NCBI GenBank assembly: GCA_947581795.1
Contig: CANPVS010000001.1
Location: forward strand, 163,953 to 227,952
DNA length: 64,000 bases
Direction: 5' to 3'
Source of the DNA: an uncultured Oscillospiraceae bacterium
Lineage (GTDB): Bacteria; Bacillota; Clostridia; Oscillospirales; Oscillospiraceae
Part shown: positions 33,376-40,330 of the stretch, one piece after another
Position numbering within the stretch: position 1 is the stretch's first letter
How the letters are laid out: every line of letters begins with the position of its first letter
Made by a program: the position numbers and the translations under genes
Notes under the pieces: model-generated
What the model saw: the letters and a program-made list of their open reading frames with translations, nothing else
Told to the model about the DNA's origin: nothing
Databases searched by the model: none

Positions 33376-33775
33376 TCAGGCCGCGGCATCTAACATATTG
33401 TCAATGAACACGCCGTATCCCCGGGTGGGGTCGTTCACCAGCACGTGTGTAACCACGATCATGCCCACGCACCGCCAGCTACATAGTGTTTCCTCACACT
33501 GAACAGCATACGACAAGCGGATTTCGCCCGGCGGACCAACGCTGGAAAAAAACGGCAAAAAGTGTACGCCTTTCCGGGTGTGCACTTTTTGTATCCAAAA
33601 ATGGTAAGCTCTATAAGCCTTCCCCAACTCCAACACCCCGTTGATTGTCTTGCGCTGGGCCTGTACATCATGGTACCGCCAGCCACACATCCACAGCCTC
33701 TTGTCGCTTTCTCTGGTGTCTGTTTTGCTGTGCCCTCTCGCGGTTCCACACCCTTCATCTGTTATTGGTGCTCTC
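33376..33775. other. Region without a convincing gene
   Basis: Overlapping short frames exist on the minus strand. One of them ends with VVTHVLVNDPTRGYGVFIDN, which reads like protein, but no ribosome binding site, family motif or consistent frame supports it. A decayed gene fragment is the best guess. Confidence 0.4.
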
Positions 33776-33804
33776 TTGATAGTGGGGCATGACTGTGGTA
33801 GAAT
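33776..33804 (+). promoter_or_regulatory. Promoter of the MNT gene
   Basis: TTGATA (33776-33781) and TAGAAT (33799-33804) with a 17-base spacer. An upstream in-frame ATG at 33789 lies inside this promoter, which fixes the GTG at 33831 as the start. Confidence 0.65.
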
Positions 33805-33830
33805 ACAGACAAGGCGAGGGGGGTGATACA

Positions 33831-34166
33831 GTGACCCCGAAGACGATCGAGGAAGTTGTCAGAAAGTTTGCCTCGGAAGCGAAGTTGATATATGGCCCGT
33901 CGCTTGGAGAAGTTATCCTGTTTGGCTCCTGTGCCCGCGGCGATTTTGCGTCTGACAGTGATATCGACGTGATGGTGTTGCTGGATGTGCCCCTAGAGGC
34001 CATCAGCACGGAGCGCAGAAAGATGATGGCAGCATCTGATAAGCTGGACCTGGATTATGATGTTCTTCTTTCTCCTGTATTCCAGAGCCGGCAAACATTT
34101 GAGCGCTATCTGCCGGCGTCACCGTTCTATCAGAACGTGAGAAAGGATGGCGTTCTGTATGCTTGA
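33831..34166 (+). CDS. MNT-type minimal nucleotidyltransferase
   Basis: 111 aa. The nucleotidyltransferase core is FGSCARGDFASDSDIDVMV (about residues 29-47), with the third acidic residue in DLDYDVL (about 80). MntA-like proteins work as antitoxins that AMPylate a HEPN ribonuclease encoded next door, or modify other targets. Here no HEPN gene follows; the next bases are the terminal repeat of the type III toxin element, whose first base is the last base of this gene's TGA. GTG start with GGGGGG 6-8 bases upstream. The natural HEPN partner may have been lost or displaced. Confidence 0.85.
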   Translation: MTPKTIEEVVRKFASEAKLIYGPSLGEVILFGSCARGDFASDSDIDVMVLLDVPLEAISTERRKMMAASDKLDLDYDVLLSPVFQSRQTFERYLPASPFYQNVRKDGVLYA

Positions 34167-34268
34167 TACATATTTCGCATTTTTCTGTCTACTAACTCTT
34201 GACCTGTGCACACCATGAGACGCATTTCCGGCAGCATAGAAATTGCCAAGGGAAATAAAAGAAAGCGG

Positions 34269-34297
34269 TTGACACGCCTCGCCGCCTCGCATATAAT
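34269..34297 (+). promoter_or_regulatory. Consensus promoter of the type III antitoxin RNA/toxin unit
   Basis: Perfect TTGACA (34269-34274) and perfect TATAAT (34292-34297) with a 17-base spacer. This strength fits a system that must make antitoxin RNA in excess. Confidence 0.85.
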
Positions 34298-34303
34298 ATA
34301 TTT

Positions 34304-34440
34304 GCGGGTGTATCTCAGCCCTAAATGAGAAACTTATTGCGCGGGCTTCTCTTGGCCCTTGATCAAGACAGTTACAAGTGAGTGTTTCGCCACTCCAAGC
34401 GCGAGCGTAACAGCGGAGGCAAGACCATCTTGCCCCCGCT
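34304..34440 (+). ncRNA. Predicted type III antitoxin RNA with attenuating hairpin
   Basis: The region between the promoter and the toxin start holds several small hairpins: GGGC/GCCC at 34342-34357, GAGTG/CACTC at 34379-34394, and a final one AGCGG-GGCAAGA / TCTTGCC-CCGCT at 34412-34440. That last hairpin sits where type III systems keep a leaky terminator. I do not see the clean tandem repeats typical of toxI, only a weak resemblance between AAATGAGAAACTT and AAGTGAGTGTTTC about 52 bases apart. The antitoxin role is inferred from position. Confidence 0.5.
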
Positions 34441-34460
34441 GCTTTCACAAGGAGACAGAA

Positions 34461-34943
34461 ATGGATAATATCAAGCTCTATGAGATCTCCCCCGCCTACG
34501 TTGATTATCTTGTTCCGCATGCGCCCCATCTTTTCCAAAACAAGCGGGCGGGCCAGCAGAACGAGCGAAAGTATATAGGCGTCGTGCTGACGGTCAACGG
34601 CATGGACTACTTCGCGCCCCTCTCCTCATTCAAGGAGAAACACCGCCGGATGCAGGAGGGGCTTGACTTCATCAAGATCAAGAATTACGCAGTCATCAAC
34701 CTCAACAATATGTTCCCGGTCCCGCCGGGCACATACGGCTATGTGGACATATCCAAGGAGAGAAACCCAAAGTATAAGTCCCTGCTGCTGGCTGAATACC
34801 GCTATATCAAGTCAATCCAGGGGCGGATCAGGAAGAACGCCGCGAACCTATACCGCCTGAAAGTCTACGGGCCGGAGTCCCCGTTGACAAAACGGTGCAA
34901 CGATTTTGTAAAGTTGGAATTGCTGTGCCAACAATACCGCTGA
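34461..34943 (+). CDS. Type III toxin-antitoxin system toxin, ToxN/AbiQ family endoribonuclease
   Basis: 160 aa, close to the family's usual length. The N-terminus LYEISPAYVDYLVPHAPHL matches the ToxN pattern (F/LY-IS--Y-DYL). KYIGVVLTVNGMDYFAPLSS is the conserved strand pair. Later come NLNNMFPVPPGTYGYVDI and LLLAEYRYIKS. These RNases cut mRNA and are held inactive by a repeated RNA pseudoknot encoded upstream; they act in phage defence by abortive infection and in plasmid stability. AAGGAGACAG precedes the ATG. A strong promoter and attenuator upstream and terminator downstream complete the unit. Confidence 0.88.
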   Translation: MDNIKLYEISPAYVDYLVPHAPHLFQNKRAGQQNERKYIGVVLTVNGMDYFAPLSSFKEKHRRMQEGLDFIKIKNYAVINLNNMFPVPPGTYGYVDISKERNPKYKSLLLAEYRYIKSIQGRIRKNAANLYRLKVYGPESPLTKRCNDFVKLELLCQQYR

Positions 34944-34950
34944 CAGCAAG

Positions 34951-34981
34951 ACCGGGAGCGTGCAGACGCTCCCGGTTTTTT
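34951..34981 (+). terminator. Terminator of the toxin gene
   Basis: Stem ACCGGGAGCGT / ACGCTCCCGGT followed by six T. Confidence 0.9.
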
Positions 34982-35056
34982 GCTTCTGGCGAGAAATGCG
35001 TCTCACCGTGTGCACAGGTCAAGAGTTAGTAGACAGAAAAATGCGAAATATGTATG

Positions 35057-35366
35057 GCAGATGCAGTTCCGATATCTTCCCATAGTATTGGTGCGGCAAA
35101 ACAGGGCATTCAAGACCGGTTTCTCTATGCGAATGTCCTGCAATCGGCTGGCTGCTCCCCCAAAACCATCTCCCACGCTCAGTCTCTGTTCTAAGCCTTT
35201 CCATGGTCAGGTATTTGGCCGAAGCAATGCGATCCAGCTGCTGGATCTCTCCCCCTCGGCGGTCTCTGCACTGCTGAAAAAGCTTCTGGACTGCTGTGTC
35301 ATCGAGACCGTGACAAGCATGGGCAAGGGGAAATACAGGTTTTCTGCCCCGTGCACCGATCAGTGA
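35057..35366 (+). pseudogene. 3' remnant of a Fic-family gene (winged-helix end)
   Basis: The last part reads FGRSNAIQLLDLSPSAVSAL, then a second helix and GKGKYRF before the stop. This is the winged-helix C-terminus found in many Fic-domain proteins. Upstream the frame shifts: a different frame (with DRFLYANVLQSAGCSPKTIS) carries plausible protein before a stop near 35192. The Fic motif HPFxxGNGR and the rest of the gene are absent. The element with 63-bp repeats lies directly at its 5' side. Confidence 0.6.
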
Positions 35367-35377
35367 GCCACCAATCG

Positions 35378-35430
35378 AACAGATTTCGATCCCCAGTCGC
35401 CAAAGCGGCGACCGGGGATCGAAATCTGTT
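35378..35430. terminator. Long bidirectional terminator
   Basis: Perfect 17-bp stem AACAGATTTCGATCCCC / GGGGATCGAAATCTGTT with an inner GTCGCC/GGCGAC hairpin. A second hairpin GCTCCCGGC / GCCGGGAGC lies at about 35450-35473. Confidence 0.8.
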
Positions 35431-35522
35431 TTACCCAATCATACCAGATGCTCCCGGCTTTCGTGCCGGGAGCGTCGTCATGTATTCCCCTTTCCATGCT
35501 TACCACAATTACAATATATATA

Positions 35523-35801
35523 TCAACGTCTGGCCGGAAAGACGACTTTCGCGCTTCTGTGGCCCTCCCAGTCCAGGCGCTGGCCGCAGCGGTCACAGTA
35601 AGCCATGAACTCCCGATCCAGCGTCACATGGCAGGACGGACAAATGAAATAACAGGTATGACCTCCGAATGAGGTGGGAAAAGACATGACCTCTACGACC
35701 GGCTTTGCCAATCGGAACCCTGCTGAGAGCAGCAGAAGATTGTAAAGCGATTGCGGAACGATCTCGACTTTCCCTGATCCGACCAGCTTCTTGACTCTCA
35801 T
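35523..35801 (-). CDS. Small zinc-ribbon protein
   Basis: 92 aa. The N-terminal half (VKKLVGSGKVEIVPQSLYNL) has no recognised family. The C-terminus holds CPSC and CDRC separated by 12 residues, followed by GQRLDWEGHRSA, nearly the same zinc ribbon and tail as the Spo0A-like protein at 298-936 (CPAC, CDRCGQRLDWGQR). The start overlaps the stop of the HTH gene by four bases, so the two are one operon. Together they may form a split version of the two-domain regulator. Confidence 0.75.
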   Translation of the reverse strand: MRVKKLVGSGKVEIVPQSLYNLLLLSAGFRLAKPVVEVMSFPTSFGGHTCYFICPSCHVTLDREFMAYCDRCGQRLDWEGHRSAKVVFPARR

Positions 35802-36061
35802 GCCGCCTCATCCACCTTCTCGAACTCTGCCCGGAGTTCCAGTAGGAACGCAGATACATCCGGACAATAGTAGAGTAAGTAGAGCACCAGCGTGAGAGCG
35901 CTGCAGCAGGACGCGCCGCTTTCCAGATATGCATAGGACCTGACACTCATGTGGAGCTTTGCAGCCATCTGTTCCTGACTAATCCCCAGTACGGCAGTTC
36001 TGGTATGGAGGATGCTGTCGTGGGTGACCTTCTTCAGCGCGTAACAATAGTATTTCCTCAT
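35798..36061 (-). CDS. Small XRE-like helix-turn-helix protein
   Basis: 87 aa. Residues about 25-60 (LGISQEQMAAKLHMSVRSYA, then YLESG) are a typical helix-turn-helix of the Cro/C1 type. The ribosome binding site is weak (AGAAGAG). It is followed by the zinc-ribbon gene with ATGA overlap. It is probably a local transcription regulator of transferred DNA. Confidence 0.78.
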   Translation of the reverse strand: MRKYYCYALKKVTHDSILHTRTAVLGISQEQMAAKLHMSVRSYAYLESGASCCSALTLVLYLLYYCPDVSAFLLELRAEFEKVDEAA

Positions 36062-36148
36062 GGAGTCACTCTTCTTTCGTCAGAATTCAACAAAATTCTA
36101 ACGAGAACATGAGGTGTATACCATGATATGTACTTCAGGAAGTTTGCT

Positions 36149-36628
36149 TTACTGAAATATACTTTCTCCTGCTAACCAGTCAACAAACTCTCTTATCGCG
36201 CCATGGCCGGCGTAGGACTTGCACACATAGTTGCAACGGTCCTTCACTGCCTGTACCGCGTCGCCGGGGCATGCAGAAAAGCCGCACAACCCCATCATGA
36301 GGAGATCGTTCAAATCGTCGCCCATGCACGCGGCCTGCTCCAACGGGATGTTCAGCTTTTCTGACACCATGCGCAAGCATTCCGCTTTATCCCCAACGCC
36401 CTGGTACAGGTGTTCGATCCCCAGTTCCCGGGCACGGTTCTCCACGATAGCAGACCTGCGGCCCGTGATAATCACCGGCACGATCCCAAGCTGTGGCAGG
36501 AGAATCTTAATCCCGTATCCGTCTTTCACGTCAAAAGACTTGAACAGCTCACCCTCCGGGCCCATATTGATCTGTCCGTCCGTCAGCGTCCCGTCCACAT
36601 CAAGAACGAGCAGTTTTATCTCCATCAT
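36149..36628 (-). CDS. KdsC-type HAD phosphatase, last gene of the polysaccharide locus
   Basis: 159 aa. Type C0 HAD fold with no cap. Motif I is VLDVDGTLTDG (nucleophile Asp10, acid Asp12), motif II is ITGRRS, motif III is the Lys in GDKAEC, and motif IV is MGDDLNDL. Family members remove phosphate from KDO-8-phosphate or from the 9-phosphate of nonulosonic acids, the step just before CMP activation. It fits directly with the NeuB-like synthase and cytidylyltransferases upstream. The start is one of two adjacent ATGs; GAGG lies upstream. Confidence 0.9.
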   Translation of the reverse strand: MMEIKLLVLDVDGTLTDGQINMGPEGELFKSFDVKDGYGIKILLPQLGIVPVIITGRRSAIVENRARELGIEHLYQGVGDKAECLRMVSEKLNIPLEQAACMGDDLNDLLMMGLCGFSACPGDAVQAVKDRCNYVCKSYAGHGAIREFVDWLAGESIFQ

Positions 36629-36643
36629 CGACGCCTCGCACTT

Positions 36644-37222
36644 TCAAAATACATACGTCATCAAGTCGGTTCCATTGATCACCAAAAGCTCGGTGTTACG
36701 TTGTTTGAAGCACATAATGCGGTCATGCTCCCAATGCAGCAACGCACCCGCCAAGCATTTATTGATCATCTCATGGGCAATGATCAAATACCTTTTTGCC
36801 TCTTCCAGTTCCGTCGCCGCAAACCGCTCTGCACGGCAATAGACATCCGCATATGCCTCTCCATCCGGCCACGGCGTTACCCATTTGTCTGCTTTCCTGG
36901 CCTTAGAAAACTCCGGCATTCGTATGTCTATCTGCTCACGTATCATACCCTCACATTTACCATGGTCGCACTCAAGCAGAAGGAGTGAACTCGAATGAGG
37001 CAGTCCCAAGGCTCCGCATACGATATCCGCTGTCTGATTTGCCCGCGGCAAAGGCGAGGAGAACACTTTATCGATGCTCTGACCGGCAAGATAGGCTGCG
37101 GCTCTCTTTGCCGCCAACAGACTCTCCGGTAAAAGAGCGCTGTCCTTTCGCCCCTGTATGCGATGCTCAAGATTCCATACAGTCTGGCCATGGCGCATGA
37201 TATAGACGATCCTCTCAGCCAT
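36644..37222 (-). CDS. Histidine phosphatase family protein
   Basis: 192 aa. The phosphoglycerate-mutase-like catalytic motif is RHGQTVWN (His near residue 10), with FSSPLPRANQTA (about 56), Glu in LLECDHGKCEG and the second His in IIAHEMINK (about 152). AAGGA precedes the ATG, which overlaps the stop of the cytidylyltransferase upstream. In this operon it probably removes phosphate from a sugar or sugar-acid intermediate, possibly redundant with the KdsC-type enzyme next to it. Confidence 0.88.
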   Translation of the reverse strand: MAERIVYIMRHGQTVWNLEHRIQGRKDSALLPESLLAAKRAAAYLAGQSIDKVFSSPLPRANQTADIVCGALGLPHSSSLLLLECDHGKCEGMIREQIDIRMPEFSKARKADKWVTPWPDGEAYADVYCRAERFAATELEEAKRYLIIAHEMINKCLAGALLHWEHDRIMCFKQRNTELLVINGTDLMTYVF

Positions 37223-37883
37223 GAAGTCCTTTCCACAGCAATTCTGCGTATGCAAAATCTTCTATTGTGTTGATATCGGTCGCCTCCAGTTTTGACAGAA
37301 GATATCCTCTGCAATTGTATGGATTCAACCGCCGTTTTGTTTTTAAGACTGCCTTGGTGTGATTGACATACAGTCCGGTCGTCTCATACACGACCTTTTC
37401 CATCTCGTTGGAGTTTGGGATCGTGCCATCCGGCCGATAGTAGGCCGGGCTGCCGTTCTTCCATTGGTAAAATGCGTCCTCATATATACCTGCCACGCTG
37501 TCCAGTTCTTCATTCTCCATCAGCAGGGAGATGGCGCCGTCTATGGAATCCGCGCTTAAAAATGGCGCTGTCGGGATTACCTGCAGGACGATAAACGAAT
37601 CGGGATAACTCGACGCCTGCCAGTATGCCAGATCATCCCCTGTCGCCAGATTTGTCGCCAGTTCCGCCGGCCTTTTTAACGGCGTCGCGCCATATTTTTC
37701 GCCCAGCGCCAGTATTTCATCGCTGTCGCTGTCAATAACGACTTTTGTCACCAGCCGACTGCTTTCAGCGTTGGTGATCGCATGGCAGAAAAGCGGCTTA
37801 TCCCCCAGAAGGCGAAGATTCTTGGACGGGACTCTGGTGCTCGTGCCTTTTGCATGGACAAAAGCCACCACTTCTTTGTTCAT
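37215..37883 (-). CDS. Acylneuraminate/KDO-type cytidylyltransferase (fourth in the locus)
   Basis: 222 aa. The CTP-binding start is AFVHAKGTSTRVPSKNLRLL, with DSDSDEI and the C-terminal EATDINTIEDF. The first motif is HAKGTS-R rather than the usual PARGGS-R. It charges a 2-keto-3-deoxy acid with CMP. The ATG is preceded by AAGGAGG; a GTG two codons earlier is less likely because the spacing would be only four bases. A one-base loss in the G9 tract at the end of the preceding gene would bring that gene's stop to within three bases of this start. Confidence 0.85.
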   Translation of the reverse strand: MNKEVVAFVHAKGTSTRVPSKNLRLLGDKPLFCHAITNAESSRLVTKVVIDSDSDEILALGEKYGATPLKRPAELATNLATGDDLAYWQASSYPDSFIVLQVIPTAPFLSADSIDGAISLLMENEELDSVAGIYEDAFYQWKNGSPAYYRPDGTIPNSNEMEKVVYETTGLYVNHTKAVLKTKRRLNPYNCRGYLLSKLEATDINTIEDFAYAELLWKGLHG

Positions 37884-37931
37884 GATCACGCAGCCTCCTT
37901 TCCAGGAAGCTTGTCGGTGATCAAAATAAGC

Positions 37932-38603
37932 TTAGAGTTTACCCCCCCCCAGGGTCAGAGCGTCAAACATGATCCGAGCAAAATCATAGTCCTCCTGGGT
38001 GTTGATATCCACGCATTCTACATCGGACACATCAATGAATGCAGGCTTGTATCCTGCGCGGCGATGCTCATTGACGATCAACTCTCTCCTGAGGCACAGC
38101 GCGCCATAGGTCTCCTGATACACAGGGGCTATATTCTGGGTAAGCGGCGCATTTGCAGGGTCAAAATTCGGTTTCCCGTCGATCCAGAGCAGGTCCTGTA
38201 TCCTTCTGACCGTCATCGCGGAATCATATTCCCCGGACTTGACGGCTCTCACTGTTCTGTCGATCGTCTCAGGCCTGATGAGCGGATTCGTTGCGTGCGT
38301 CAGCAAATAACAGTCGGCCGCAACGCTGTCCGCGAAATGAAGCAGCAGCTGGTTTGAGGTTATATCGTGTCCGTCGAGGAATTCCGGGCGTTTTAGAAAT
38401 GTAACTTGCTCCGGTAGATACTGCCGGATTGTTTCATCGCTGCAATAGCAATAGATCTCGTCCAGCTCATGTGTCTTCCTGAGGATATCAAAAATGAATG
38501 TCAAGAGCGGTTTCTCGTTCCCTCGTCTGCCAAATGGAAGTATGTTTTTGTTCTTTAATCTTGTGCTGTTCAATTTGATCGGCACAAATGCAACTGCACG
38601 CAT
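37932..38603 (-). CDS. Acylneuraminate-type cytidylyltransferase with terminal G9 tract
   Basis: 223 aa. N-terminus AFVPIKLNSTRLKNKNILPF, then CSDETI, THATNPLI and the end VECVDINTQEDYDFA, as in CMP-sugar synthetases. The last residues TLGGGKL are encoded across a run of nine G. With ten G the gene would stop right after the glycines. With eight, translation would run on 15 more codons to a TGA next to the following gene's start. AGAAGGGAAA precedes the ATG. It is the third of four different cytidylyltransferases in the operon. Confidence 0.87.
   Translation of the reverse strand: MRAVAFVPIKLNSTRLKNKNILPFGRRGNEKPLLTFIFDILRKTHELDEIYCYCSDETIRQYLPEQVTFLKRPEFLDGHDITSNQLLLHFADSVAADCYLLTHATNPLIRPETIDRTVRAVKSGEYDSAMTVRRIQDLLWIDGKPNFDPANAPLTQNIAPVYQETYGALCLRRELIVNEHRRAGYKPAFIDVSDVECVDINTQEDYDFARIMFDALTLGGGKL
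37942..37950 (-). repeat. Homopolymer G9 tract (coding strand) at the end of a cytidylyltransferase gene
   Basis: Nine C on the plus strand, followed on the coding strand by TAAACTC. It encodes Gly-Gly-Gly five codons before the stop. It is a likely slippage site that changes the C-terminus and coupling to the next gene. Confidence 0.8.
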
Positions 38604-38661
38604 AGTTTTTCCCTTCTTTTCTCAACAATGTCCTGTGAAGTCAATTAATGGGCCCATCTTT

Positions 38662-39591
38662 TCAGCGGCTCCTAATCTCCGCTCCTTCACGGATGAATTT
38701 GTGGCCGTATTTCTGATGGATCAGGAACTCTTTTTCCAACTCACTCATGCCAAAGTTGCAACTCATCGCTTCCTTCGGCAGCTCTTGAATGTATTTCATC
38801 AGCGAGTCGCTGCTCGGGGCCGCTCTGATGATCCTAATCATCTCTTTATACTCATCCGGCTCGAGGCTGCATTCGATATGGTGCACGAACGAATGGCGCG
38901 ACACGCAAAAATGCCTCTCTACCATCTTCGCGCCAAGAGCAACCGCCACCAGGGTGGGAACATACCCTTCCTCATGGCCGGAATAGCCGATGTCGACCGA
39001 CGGGCTCTGATAACGGCGGATGAGCTCAGGAACATTTCCCAACTTCAGATCTTCAAAAGAGCATGGGTACTCTGCGACGCAGTGCAATATTGTAAGGTGC
39101 CGATAGCCCGCCATCATTTTCACCGCACGATCGATCTCCCCGGTCGTCGCACCCGCTGTCGAGATCACGATCTCCTTCGATTTAGGCACATTGCTCACAA
39201 ATGCCCGGAGGAGTTCCTCATTGCGGATATTGGTCGACGCGATCTTATAGATCGGCAGATCGAATTTCAGCAAAAACTCTAGCGAAGGTATGTCCTGCAC
39301 CGTGGAAAACCAGCCGATTCCCTCCTCCGTACATTTTTTGTCAAAACGAATGAAATCTTCTTCGCTGAATTCAAACAGCTCCCGGTACTCGCCATATGTC
39401 TTTCCATAGGGGCTGTCATACTTCATGGCAAGCTTTTCCGGCTTGTAAAACGTCCTGACGTCCTTCTTCTGCATCTTGATCAGAGTGCAGCCGGCTTCCG
39501 CGGCTTTCTCGGTCATCTTCATCAGAAGGTTCAGATTGCCCATTGGGTTCGTGGTGAATTCAGCCACATAACGGATATCTTCCATCACCAT
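38662..39591 (-). CDS. NeuB-like sugar-acid synthase lacking the SAF domain
   Basis: 309 aa. TIM-barrel NeuB domain: AEFTTNPMGNLNLLMKMTEK, LIKMQKK, FSTVQDIPSLEFLLKFDLP, YKIASTNIRNEELL, HCVAEYP, IGYSGHEEG and ERHFCVSR. These match the phosphoenolpyruvate and metal-binding motifs of N-acetylneuraminate/legionaminate synthases. Such proteins normally have about 345 residues with a C-terminal SAF (antifreeze-like) domain that closes the active site of the partner subunit; here the chain stops after a short helical end. It condenses PEP with an aldose or aldose phosphate. The ATG overlaps the stop of the RraA-like gene. Confidence 0.88.
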   Translation of the reverse strand: MVMEDIRYVAEFTTNPMGNLNLLMKMTEKAAEAGCTLIKMQKKDVRTFYKPEKLAMKYDSPYGKTYGEYRELFEFSEEDFIRFDKKCTEEGIGWFSTVQDIPSLEFLLKFDLPIYKIASTNIRNEELLRAFVSNVPKSKEIVISTAGATTGEIDRAVKMMAGYRHLTILHCVAEYPCSFEDLKLGNVPELIRRYQSPSVDIGYSGHEEGYVPTLVAVALGAKMVERHFCVSRHSFVHHIECSLEPDEYKEMIRIIRAAPSSDSLMKYIQELPKEAMSCNFGMSELEKEFLIHQKYGHKFIREGAEIRSR

Positions 39592-40271
39592 CGACCCACC
39601 TTGTCGTTCAACTCCAGGATATCGTTGGTGAGATAGATCTCCTTGCGTACTGTATTCTCTTTTTTCAGTCTGGCGGCAGCCAGTTCAAGTACGTCTTCCA
39701 CGAGCCCCTGCGGGATCACAAGAACACCGTCCGGGTCGCCGAAGATATAGTCGCCGGGTTCAATCACGACGTCTCCATGGATACCCTGGATGGTGATCGG
39801 GACCTGATACTCCGTGATCTGCCATTTCCCGTAAGCATCGGTCGGCTGAACACCGTCGCAGAACAACCGGAACCCGTCCTCACGGATCAACTTGATGTCT
39901 CTGGTCGGCGCGTCAACTACAGCGCCTACCGCGCCAAATTTGCGGGCGATCTTGCCGGATATGTCGCCAAACTCCGCCACATCCCGATACCCGCCGGAGG
40001 AGATGACCTGCACGCAGCCCTGGTAAAACTGCTGGAACATCTTCAGCCGCACCGTATCGTCAATATGGCTCTCATCCAGTACCCGCTCGCCATGACAGGT
40101 GAATGCCGGTCCGAAAAGAACGTCCTGGAAGTCCCATGCCGGTTTGATCCCCTGCCGAAGCAAAAATGCTTTTTTGACTTTCAAGTCAAATGTCAGGGCA
40201 TCGTATACGACCCCGCTGTACAGCTTTTTATACGCAGCGGAGAGGTCTTTCAAAGGAGTGCAAGCGCTCAT
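39585..40271 (-). CDS. RraA-like/HMG-aldolase family protein
   Basis: 228 aa. The RraA fold is shown by SGVVYDALTFDL, GPAFTCHGE, SSGGYRDVAEFGDISGKIA and GAVVDAPTRDI, which contain the G-x-x-R-D and metal-binding Asp typical of 4-hydroxy-4-methyl-2-oxoglutarate aldolases. EPGDYIFGDPDGVLVIP is also a family signature. These enzymes cleave or form pyruvate-derived keto acids, so it could supply or remodel the acidic sugar. The start ATGA overlaps the stop of the upstream cytidylyltransferase, whose end carries a G9 switch. Confidence 0.85.
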   Translation of the reverse strand: MSACTPLKDLSAAYKKLYSGVVYDALTFDLKVKKAFLLRQGIKPAWDFQDVLFGPAFTCHGERVLDESHIDDTVRLKMFQQFYQGCVQVISSGGYRDVAEFGDISGKIARKFGAVGAVVDAPTRDIKLIREDGFRLFCDGVQPTDAYGKWQITEYQVPITIQGIHGDVVIEPGDYIFGDPDGVLVIPQGLVEDVLELAAARLKKENTVRKEIYLTNDILELNDKVGRW

Positions 40272-40330
40272 GCCGCCACCGCCTTTCTGGCGGCGGCGCA
40301 CTTCGTTACGTTACCGAAGTACCCCCCCCC
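40268..40330 (-). repeat. Duplicated G-tract tail cassette, copy 2
   Basis: The coding strand reads G9, then TACTTCGGTAACGTAACGAA, a divergent middle, and GGCGGTGGCGGCATGAGCG. It matches the cassette at 40990-41053 apart from the middle part. TACTTCG / CGAAGTg can form a hairpin. Stops lie in both other frames within 4-6 codons of the tract. Confidence 0.85.

Larger units (their letters stand above)
34166..35055. mobile_element. MITE-like element with 63-bp terminal inverted repeats carrying a type III toxin-antitoxin
   Basis: The arms 34166-34228 and 34993-35055 are reverse complements at 61 of 63 positions. Between them lie one complete promoter, a short RNA region with attenuator, the toxin gene and its terminator, and nothing else. 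No transposase is present, so movement would need an enzyme supplied in trans. No clear target-site duplication is visible. A degenerate solo arm lies at 27304-27356. Confidence 0.7.

Noticed and set aside
33376..33758. Overlapping minus-strand frames of about 100 codons
   Set aside because: No start signal, no family motif and competing frames; at best a decayed fragment.
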